From assembly GCA_963805445.1 (NCBI GenBank), contig CAWDUI010000003.1, positions 62,001 through 126,000 of the forward strand: a DNA stretch of 64,000 nt, read 5' to 3'. The position numbers and the translations under genes were made by a program. The notes under the pieces are model-generated. The model was given only the letters and a program-made list of their open reading frames with translations, was not told where the DNA came from and ran no database searches. The DNA is from JAENVT01 sp963805445 (GTDB lineage: Bacteria > Actinomycetota > Acidimicrobiia > Acidimicrobiales > Ilumatobacteraceae). This document shows, piece by piece, positions 57,150 to 64,000 of the stretch; the stretch's first letter is position 1, and each line of letters opens with the position of its first letter.

Positions 57150-57183
57150 CCAGCGGGGCACCGACTGTGCGGTGCCCCGCTGG
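57150..57183 (+). terminator. 14-bp perfect hairpin terminator after the subtilase gene
   Basis: CCAGCGGGGCACCG (57,150-57,163) and CGGTGCCCCGCTGG (57,170-57,183) pair perfectly around a 6-nt loop, 25 nt after the stop. No T-run follows, which is common for actinobacterial terminators. It marks the end of the CHAT-sigma-subtilase unit. Confidence 0.8.
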
Positions 57184-57258
57184 CGCGTGCCGGCAGAGGA
57201 AGTCGTATCCATCTGAGCTCACTCGGGTCTGGACGTGCACACGTTCGAGGAGCAACCA

Positions 57259-58774
57259 GTGCCAACAGAGACACGTCGAGTCGTCGCACCAGTCGTCGGC
57301 GGACCGCCGTCGACCATCACCGTCTCGGCGGTCGAGCGATCGAAGCTACGCCGCGAGCTGCGCAGGTTCGACACCATCTTCTTCTTGATGTCGGCGATGG
57401 TCGTCGTCGACACGCTCGGCGCGATTGCGATCGGGGGCGGTCAAGCATTCACGTGGCTCGTCGTGCTGTTCATCACGTTCTTCATCCCGTCGGCGTTGGC
57501 CAGCGCCGAGCTCGGGGCGGCGCTGCCGGAGGAGGGCGGAGCCTACGTCTGGGTACGTTCTGCGTTCGGCCACTTCGCCGGGTCGATCACCTCGATGTTC
57601 TACTGGGCGGGCACACCGATCTGGCTGGGGGGCTCGGTCACGGCCGTCGCGATGTCGGTGTACCAACGATTCCTCGGCCCGTTGCCGACGCCGGCGATGT
57701 ACCTGTTCGGCGCGCTGTTCATCGCGGCCGCCACAGTTGCCGCCGTCATCCCACTGCGCTTCGGCAAATGGGTACCGACGAGCGGCGCCATCGGGCAGAT
57801 CGTGCTGCTCACGCTGTTCACAGTCACGGTCGTGGTGTACGGCTTCCGCCACGGCATTCACGGAATTGCCGCGACCGATCTCAGCCCCTCGGCGTCGGTG
57901 CTGATCGCCGTCGTGCCCGTGCTGATCTACTCCTTCGTCGGTGTCGAGCTGCCATCGACGGCTGCCGAGGAGATGCACGATCCGCGGCGCGACATCCCGG
58001 TCGCGATCGCCCGCGCCGGCATCGGCCAGCTGCTGATGTACGGCGTCCCGACGATGGCCATCCTGATCGTCCTGCCGACCAGCCAGATCACCTCCCTGCA
58101 CGGTCTGATCGATGCCATGGAGACCGTGTTCACCGTCTACGGCGGCGCGAGCACCGCGGTCGGGGCTCTCAGCGCGGTGCTGTTCATCTGGGTGTTGCTC
58201 GCCAGCGGGTCGGCATGGATCATGGGGGCCGGCCGCGCCCAGGCCGCAGCGTGCCTTGACGGCGGTGGCCCGCGGCGACTCGGACGGATCTCGGAACGTT
58301 CCGGGGTGCCCGTCGTGATGGGTCTCGTCTCCGGTGGCGTGTCACTGGCGACGATGGCCGCCTCGCTCTACATCACCGGCGGCGATGGTCAGCGGTACTT
58401 CTCCGCGGCCTTGTCGTCAGCGATCTCGATGATCATCATCGCCTACCTGTTCGTCTTTCCGGCGTTCTTCGCCATTCGGCTGCGCAACCCGGAGCTCGAT
58501 CGACCGTTCAGGGCCCCCGGCGGAAATGCGGGCGCGCTCGATGATCACCCTGTTGTCGACCGGCTGGGCCGTGGTCGCCACGTGCTGCCTGCTGTGGCCC
58601 GGCTTCGCAACCGCACACCCCGACGCTGCACTACCGCTGGGCTTCGAGGGGCGTCGCTTGCAGTTCGAGCTGCTGGTGCTTGCACCTGTGCTCGTCGTCC
58701 TGACCGCCGTCACGGTGTACCACCTCGTCGTTCACCGGATCGATGCGGCAACGCGCTCGACGGCCAGGCTGTAG
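57259..58774 (+). CDS. APC-family amino acid permease (one frameshift)
   Basis: About 505 residues with 12 membrane helices. It shows LRRFDTIFFLMSAMVVVDTL, GAALPEEGGAYVWVRSAFGH (the APC E-G-G-x-Y motif), FVGVELPSTAAEEMHDPRRD, and AYLFVFPAFFAIRLRNPELD followed by RPFRAPGG. A frame change lies near 58,525. GTG at 57,259 has AGGAG 6 nt upstream and is preferred to GTG at 57,235. The pyruvoyl-dependent arginine decarboxylase gene is convergent nearby; in Chlamydia (AaxB/AaxC) such a pair is a decarboxylase and its arginine/agmatine antiporter. Substrate assignment here is inference. Confidence 0.83.
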
Positions 58775-59502
58775 CGGATCACAGCAGCCACTACTACAGC
58801 GACGATGACGGCGCCGATCGGGTGACGCAGATCGGTGGCCGTGTCGAAACATCGTCCGAAGAGGTGCGTCATCGCCGCGATCGTGCCGCCGACATCGGGG
58901 ACGGTGTAGAGCGCTTCGAGGGCGGCTCCCAGCAGACGAGCTCCGGCGAACCACGACGCCACGAAGAGCGCCGCATGGCGAAGGGACCTGCGCTTGCTGA
59001 TTCGTTCGGCGACGGGTGACGGACTCGAGACCGGCGCCCGGCACACCCAGCACGTTCACTGCGGCAAGCTCACCGAGCACCTCGGCGAACCGCGCCAAGC
59101 GCGCGTCGATGGGCGCGTGCCCGCAACGTCTCGATCATGCGGGCAAACCCCTCGGAGGCCAGCCTGACCAGGTGGAACGGGTTCAGGCGAGCGCGACGCT
59201 CGTCGGATCACCCGTCGCCACCGGCGCGGTTCGACGTCGAGCGCCGCGGCCCGCATCTCGCCGAGGCGGCCGATCGCCGCATCGATCGTCGATGCCTCGC
59301 CGATCGTCACCACGTAACGCGACGCCGCATAGTTGTACCCGGTCATCGCCACGCCGAGGAGCAGATCGATGGCGATTCCCGAGGCCGTGCCGCTCCAAGC
59401 GCCGCCGAATGCTCGTCGTGCGGCGATGATCCCCGGATCTTCGGCGACGAACAGACTGCAGCACAGCAGCGATGCTCTGGTCAACTCGCCTCGGTGTGCC
59501 AC
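58732..59502 (-). CDS. Unrecognised membrane protein downstream of the arginine decarboxylase (frameshifted)
   Basis: About 255 residues if three frames are joined: ELTRASLLCCSLFVAEDPGI, GIAIDLLLGVAMTGYNYAAS and IGRLGEMRAAALDVEPRRWR, then ARLARFAEVLGELAAVNVLG, and finally RHAALFVASWFAGARLLGAA plus HPIGAVIVAVVVAAVIRYSL. It has three to four hydrophobic helices. Breaks lie near 59,210 and 59,015. The start is probably GTG at 59,502, 14 nt after the decarboxylase stop, so it likely shares that transcript. The 3' end overlaps the convergent permease by about 40 nt. I know no family for it. Confidence 0.5.
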
Positions 59503-59515
59503 GGCCCGCGACTCG

Positions 59516-60049
59516 TCAGCGACGTGAGGACGGCGAGACGGGGTCCCAGCTCTCGGAGCCGTACGCGGCCAGGACGAGTGCGCAGACGGGGTCATCGTCG
59601 CATCGGATGCCAGTGACGATCATCCGCGGCGTGCCGAGTTCGATGCCTCGGCTGACCTGCAGTTCGGCGAGGCTGTCCGAGATCAACGAGCGAACCTCGT
59701 CCTCCGACCCGCCTTCGTGCTCGACGAACAGTCCCGCTCCGGTTCGCTCGTGTTGCACCCACCCGACGCCTGCCCACGCCTCGGCGCCGCGATCGATGGC
59801 GCACTGCTCGGCGTACACGACGTAGAGCCGGTCTCCCCACATGCCGCCGTCGAGCGTCGGGGCCCGAAGGATCGTCGTCGCCGGTGGGATGACGGAGCTG
59901 AGCCGGATCAGGTTCCTGTTCTCGGCGCCAACAGCAACCAGAGCGCGATCGAACGCGGCCAGCTTCGTACGGGCGGTCGCCGTCGCCGCGTCGATCGTGA
60001 TCGTCAGCGACCGGGGACCTGGCCGGGACGACGGAGCAAACCTGTTCAT
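59516..60049 (-). CDS. Pyruvoyl-dependent arginine decarboxylase
   Basis: A 177-residue protein of the PvlArgDC family, which converts arginine to agmatine. GAENRNLIRLSSVIPPATTI contains the Ser-Ser self-cleavage site that yields the pyruvoyl cofactor. DRLYVVYAEQCAIDRGAEAW and AGVGWVQHERTGAGLFVEHE are the conserved core, with MIVTGIRCDDDPVCALVLAA at the C-terminus. The ATG at 60,047-60,049 (MNRFAPSSRPG) is chosen. The frame is open far upstream and joins an FAD oxidase, but that joint has no domain logic. It is intact and followed by a membrane protein gene. Confidence 0.82.
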   Translation of the reverse strand: MNRFAPSSRPGPRSLTITIDAATATARTKLAAFDRALVAVGAENRNLIRLSSVIPPATTILRAPTLDGGMWGDRLYVVYAEQCAIDRGAEAWAGVGWVQHERTGAGLFVEHEGGSEDEVRSLISDSLAELQVSRGIELGTPRMIVTGIRCDDDPVCALVLAAYGSESWDPVSPSSRR

Positions 60050-60227
60050 GGTGCTGTTCACGCAGCCACGATCCACCGAGGCAATCGCGGATACCGGAAA
60101 TCTGGTGTATCTGACACACGATGACGGGGTCGTGACGGCATGAACTTCGGAAACGCAATCGCCTCCACTCTCATCAGCAACTTCTTCGACCAGAACGGAA
60201 AGGACGCCGGCCACACGCGGCGATCGG

Positions 60228-61643
60228 TCAAGGGCGCTCGCGGCGCTCGGTCGCGGACAAGTCGAGCGCGGCTCGAACTCGTTCGCCACGCACCCCGAGC
60301 GCTGGTAGAAGTCGAAGAAGCGGCCCTCCGGGTCGTGGACGGCGCGCAACCGCTGCAATCTGGCGAAGTTGGCGTCGGCCATGAACTTCGACGAACGCCG
60401 GGTCAGATCGGCGTCGCCGAGGTACGAGCCCTTGCTCACCGGCTCGAGAGCCCGGAACCCGTTGGTGACCCAATCCTGCATCGCGACGTCGTCGGCGGCA
60501 TCAGCCCAGATCGTGTAGGCAGCGATGTAGACGTTGCCCTCCATCGAGAACGCCATGTCGGGCAACGGCCGCAACGGCGCCCACCCGTACCAGATGACGA
60601 ACGACTCCGGCGTGGGCAGCGAGCGGTAGATCTCACCGAGGATCGGCGCCAGGTCGGCCGCCGGCGCATCCGTCCAGGCACAGTCGGCCGAGTACCGCAT
60701 ACCCGGCGGGTTCTGCGCATCCATGATCGGGTTCTCCTCGTCGAACGACGTCGGTTCGGCAAAGATCCGCAGCAGGGCGCGATCGAGCACCGGGCAGGTC
60801 TCCAGCGGCGCCATCAGCCGCCGCGCCTCGTCGGGCGTGTCGAACATGCCGGTCGTGTGCATGATCAGCATCGGCTTGCCGCCGACATCGATGCCGGGCG
60901 GGGGGATGCGGGTGCCGACGATCACCGGCTCGACACGATGATCGAGCGTGGGCAGCACGTCGTGTGCCCAGTGGATCAGCTCGTCGAAGCACTCGATCGG
61001 AAAGGCGTAGGTGGTGTGCGTGAATGCGGCCGGCATGCGGTGCACGCGCAGGTGGAACCGAGTGACGATGCCGAAGAACGCAGGACCCGCGCCGCGTGCC
61101 GACCAGTAGAGGTCGCTGTTCGTCTCGGCATCGGCGCGCACCAGGTCGCCATCTGCCGTCACCACATCGACGCCCAACACGTTCTCGCACCCCCAGCCCC
61201 ACTGACGCGAGTTCCACCCCTGACCACCCTGCAGCAGATAGCCCCCGAGCCCGACCGTCGAGCAATGACCGCCGGGGAACACCAAGCCGCGTCTGGCGGA
61301 GGAACGGCGAGAGCTCCTGCCCGCCACGCGTCGACGGGCTGACGGTTGCCGTGAGGTTGTCGATGTCGACGGTCATCTCCCGGAGACCGGCGAGGTCGAT
61401 CAACAGCGCATCGTCGCGCACGCTCCACCCGGCCCACGCATGCCCTCCCGAACGTGCCGCAACCTTCCATCCACGATCCTTCGCCAGCCGGACGCCGGCC
61501 ACGACATCGGCCTCACTGACGGCCTCCAGAACGGCGGCCGGGTAGCGCGACGGATGGCGGGTGTTGAACAGTGGCTCCGTGCGCGCCGCCTCGTAGTCGG
61601 CGGTGCCACGCTCGATGAACCGCCCCTCGAACATCGCGCTCAC
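60228..61643 (-). CDS. BBE-like FAD-linked oxidase, probably bicovalent FAD (frameshifted)
   Basis: About 465 residues of the FAD_binding_4/berberine-bridge family. AARSGGHAWAGWSVRDDALL carries the His of the FAD attachment site, and PGGHCSTVGLGGYLLQGGQG the Cys, so bicovalent flavin is likely. VVTADGDLVRADAETNSDLY, WSARGAGPAFFGIVTRFHLR and the C-terminal RLQRLRAVHDPEGRFFDFYQ follow. A frame change lies near 61,300 and another probably after 60,290, since the frame as read runs on into the decarboxylase gene. The start is GTG at 61,641-61,643, overlapping the upstream TGA. Family members oxidise sugars, alcohols or alkaloid-like amines. Confidence 0.82.
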
Positions 61644-64000
61644 GACTTGATCCGCAGGTTCTCCGGGTCGTACAACGGCCGCATCGACGCTCGCGCGGGA
61701 TAGCGCTGCCCGGCGATCTCGACGTCCCACACGCCGGAGGAGAGGTACGCCGCATTCACCGGCTGGGTGCCCTCGACCATCACCAGTCCGACGGCCCCGC
61801 CGAGCGTGAAGCCGTACGACGCGGCGCGAACGTATCCCACCGCGCAGTCGTCGCGGCGCAGCACCTCGCCATGGAACATCAGTGGCTCCGGGTCGTCGAC
61901 GAGCACTTGCACCAGTCGCCGGGTCAACGGCCCCGCTGCCTTCTTGGCCACGACCGCGTCACGCCCGATGAACCCGTCGGGCTTGTCGAGATCGACGGCG
62001 AAGCCGAGGCCCGCTTCGAGCACCGAATCGGTGTTGTCGATGTCGTGACCGTAGTCGCGGTAGCCCTTCTCCATCCGCAGGCTGCCGAGGGCCTTGAGGC
62101 CTGCATGACGAAGCCCGAACGCCTCGCCCGCGGTGACGATGCGGTCGTAGACGTGTACCGCCTGCTCGGCCGACACGTACAACTCGTACCCCAGCTCGCC
62201 GAGGTAGGTGATCCGCACACACAGGAGGTGCGCGAAGCCGATGTCGATGTACCGTGCCGTGCGGAACGGGAACGAATCGTTCGACAGGTCCGCCGAGGTG
62301 ATCGATTGCAGCAACTCGCGCGACCGCGGGCCTTGCACGTTCAACTGCGCGTACCCAGCGGTGACATCGGTGGCGATCGCGTGCTGATCTCCGAAATGGC
62401 GTCGCATGCGGGTTTCGACGTGCCGATGCGCCGTGTCGGTGGCGACGACCCAGTATCGGTCCTCATCGAGTTTCGTCACGGTGAGGTCGGCTTCGATCGT
62501 GCCTGCCTCGTTCAACCACTGCGTGTACGTGATCTCGCCGCAGCCGGCATCGACGTTGTTCGCCGAGAGCTGGTTCAGCAACCGGCCGGCATCGCGGCCC
62601 TGCACCAGGAACTTCGACATGAACGACATGTCCATCACGATCACGTCGTTGCGTGCGGCCTCGTGCTCGGCGCGCCAGTAGTCGAACCAGTTCTGCCGGC
62701 CCCACGACAACCGCTGGACCTTCGGTTCGACCCCTTCTGGGGCGTACCAGTCCGCACCCTCCCATCCGCTGACGTCCTTGAAGTAGGCGCGCTGCGCCTC
62801 CAACCGCTGGTGGATCGGCGACACCTTCGCGTTCCTCGCCGTCGACATCGACTTGCCCGGATAGTGGCATTGGTAGACCATGCCGAGCGATTCGACGGTC
62901 CGTGTGGCGCGGTACTCCGGGTTCGATTGGTACCGGTGCAGGCGGTCGATGTTGAAGCCGGTCACGTCGACGTCGGGCCGGCCGGTCAAGATCCAGTGCG
63001 CCAGCATGCGACCCATCCCACCACCGGTGAGGATGCCGACCGAGTTCATGCCGGCAGCGACGAAGTAGTTCTTCAGCTCCGGTGCTTCGCCGACGACCGG
63101 CAACAGGTCGGGCGTGAAGCTCTCCGGTCCACAGAAGAACAGACGGACGCCGGTTTCCATCGAGATCGGCACGCGACCCATCGCCCGTTCGACGTACGGG
63201 CCCATGCGATCCCAGTCGGGCTGGATGACGCCGAAGGAGAAGTCGTTCGGGATGGCCGCAACGTTCCAAGGTGCGCACACCGCCTCGAACAGCCCGATCA
63301 TCAACCCGCCGCCTTCCTCCCGGTAGTAGCCGTAGTTGGCGGGGTCTTCGATCACCGGCCACGTGTTCGACAGGCCGTCGATCGGCTCCGTGATCAGGTA
63401 GTAGTGCTCGGCGGCCTGCAGCGGGATGTTGATACCGGCCGCCTCGCCCAGCTGGCGGGCCCACATGCCGGCGCAGTTGACGACGATCTCGGCTTCGATG
63501 TCGCCTTGGTCGGTACGCACTCCTGTGACCTCGCCATCTCGCCGGAGGACGTCGATCACCGAGACGCCCTCGATGATCGTCGCACCCAGCAGACGTGCTC
63601 CCTTGGCCAGCGCCATGGTCACGTCGACCGGGTTGGCACGGCCGTCCTCTTTCACGTAGAACCCGGCGAGGACGTCGTCGGTTCTCGCCAGCGGGAAACA
63701 GTTCGCCGACCTCGGTGGCGGAGATCTCGTGCACATCCACACCGCAGTAACGGTTGAACACGCTGACCCGGCGGTACTCCTCGAGCCGGTCGGGCTCTGT
63801 CGCCAGTTCGATGAAGCCGACAGGGTTGAACCCGGTCGATTGACCGGTCTCGGCTTCCAGCCGGCGAGTAGAGATCGCTGGTGTACTTGCGCATCTCCGT
63901 CGAGGTCTCCGAGAGCGAGCCGAACGTGACCATCAGGCCGGCGGCATGCCACGTCGTACCCGACGTCAGCTTGTCGCGCTCCAGCACGACGACGTCGCTG
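61640..64000 (-). CDS. Dimethylglycine/sarcosine dehydrogenase-like FAD-GcvT protein (cut by window edge, frameshifted)
   Basis: At least 785 residues; the 5' end lies beyond the window. The N-terminal DAO domain shows KLTSGTTWHAAGLMVTFGSL (covalent-FAD His region of the DMGDH family), VVNCAGMWARQLGEAAGINI and ELKNYFVAAGMNSVGILTGG. The FAO_M linker is YQSNPEYRATRTVESLGMVY. The C-terminal GcvT-type folate domain has VIVMDMSFMSKFLVQGRDAG, FAHLLCVRITYLGELGYELY, KALGSLRMEKGYRDYGHDID and DGFIGRDAV. Frames change near 63,865 and 63,700. It oxidatively demethylates N-methyl amines and passes the one-carbon unit to folate. The downstream oxidase is translationally coupled. Confidence 0.87.
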   Translation of the reverse strand, partial: QRRRRAGARQADVGYDVACRRPDGHVRLALGDLDGDAQVHQRSLLAGWKPRPVNRPGSTLSASSNWRQSPTGSRSTAGSACSTVTAVWMCTRSPPPRSANCFPLARTDDVLAGFYVKEDGRANPVDVTMALAKGARLLGATIIEGVSVIDVLRRDGEVTGVRTDQGDIEAEIVVNCAGMWARQLGEAAGINIPLQAAEHYYLITEPIDGLSNTWPVIEDPANYGYYREEGGGLMIGLFEAVCAPWNVAAIPNDFSFGVIQPDWDRMGPYVERAMGRVPISMETGVRLFFCGPESFTPDLLPVVGEAPELKNYFVAAGMNSVGILTGGGMGRMLAHWILTGRPDVDVTGFNIDRLHRYQSNPEYRATRTVESLGMVYQCHYPGKSMSTARNAKVSPIHQRLEAQRAYFKDVSGWEGADWYAPEGVEPKVQRLSWGRQNWFDYWRAEHEAARNDVIVMDMSFMSKFLVQGRDAGRLLNQLSANNVDAGCGEITYTQWLNEAGTIEADLTVTKLDEDRYWVVATDTAHRHVETRMRRHFGDQHAIATDVTAGYAQLNVQGPRSRELLQSITSADLSNDSFPFRTARYIDIGFAHLLCVRITYLGELGYELYVSAEQAVHVYDRIVTAGEAFGLRHAGLKALGSLRMEKGYRDYGHDIDNTDSVLEAGLGFAVDLDKPDGFIGRDAVVAKKAAGPLTRRLVQVLVDDPEPLMFHGEVLRRDDCAVGYVRAASYGFTLGGAVGLVMVEGTQPVNAAYLSSGVWDVEIAGQRYPARASMRPLYDPENLRIKS

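Noticed and set aside
59516..61327. A single 603-residue frame joining the FAD oxidase C-terminus to the arginine decarboxylase
   Set aside because: The linker has no domain logic, the decarboxylase has its own ATG at 60,049, and nearby genes show many one-base frame changes; a lost stop explains it.

Overview
The window reads as chromosomal DNA of a high-GC actinobacterium. The gene content fits an Ilumatobacter-like member of the Acidimicrobiia, but that placement is an inference: no rRNA or marker gene is present to prove it. Supporting traits are GTG starts, short intergenic gaps, frequent stop/start overlaps, lipoprotein-type binding proteins with Thr/Ala-rich linkers, an 11-nt-repeat PHO box of actinobacterial type, and a SigB/SigF-type stress sigma factor with RsbW-like and SpoIIE-like partners. 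I see no tRNA, rRNA, CRISPR array, insertion sequence or prophage.

Layout. 0-13.5 kb is a signalling block: sigma factor (cut by the window edge), RsbW-like kinase, LuxR regulator, a second degenerate RsbW-like protein, a membrane PAS/GAF/SpoIIE phosphatase, and two large GGDEF-EAL c-di-GMP proteins. Between the latter lie a self-regulating ArsR-SRPBCC protein and an acetamidase/formamidase. 13.5-16.5 kb holds a PadR regulator, MsrB, ModA and a cation-diffusion exporter. 16.6-20.8 kb is the phosphate uptake operon pstSCAB behind a triple-repeat PHO box. 20.8-24.4 kb holds a fatty-acid desaturase, a TTC38-like TPR protein, and an hsp20 operon headed by a catalytically degenerate tyrosine-recombinase-like protein. 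24.4-28.8 kb is a urease operon, ureABCFGD, without ureE. 28.9-40.1 kb carries glutathione peroxidase, a geranylgeranyl-reductase-like flavoprotein divergent from a menaquinone-type methyltransferase operon, PEP carboxylase, a sulfatase and a DAO-family oxidoreductase. 40.2-51.7 kb carries a nested inverted repeat, PhoD phosphatase, a MetE-like protein, nucleoside hydrolase, an esterase, an APH-like kinase, threonine aldolase, a DMT exporter, NhaA, and a luciferase-like monooxygenase plus SDR.

51.8-57.2 kb is the most interesting locus: a TPR-CHAT (caspase-like) protease, a sigma factor starting 2 nt after it, a small unrecognised beta-rich protein, and an exported subtilisin-like protease, closed by a 14-bp terminator hairpin. 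It resembles, without CRISPR parts, the protease/sigma logic of type III-E CRISPR TPR-CHAT systems. 57.2-60.1 kb pairs an APC permease with a pyruvoyl-dependent arginine decarboxylase and an unknown membrane protein. The window ends with a bicovalent-type FAD oxidase and a dimethylglycine/sarcosine-dehydrogenase-like protein cut by the edge.

Caution on sequence quality: at least 16 genes have one or more single-base frameshifts while the protein homology continues unbroken in another frame. These cluster in 2-16.5 kb and 40.5-64 kb; 16.6-40.2 kb is free of them. They look like assembly indels, some at homopolymers, rather than decayed genes. For such genes I give the span of the reconstructed gene.
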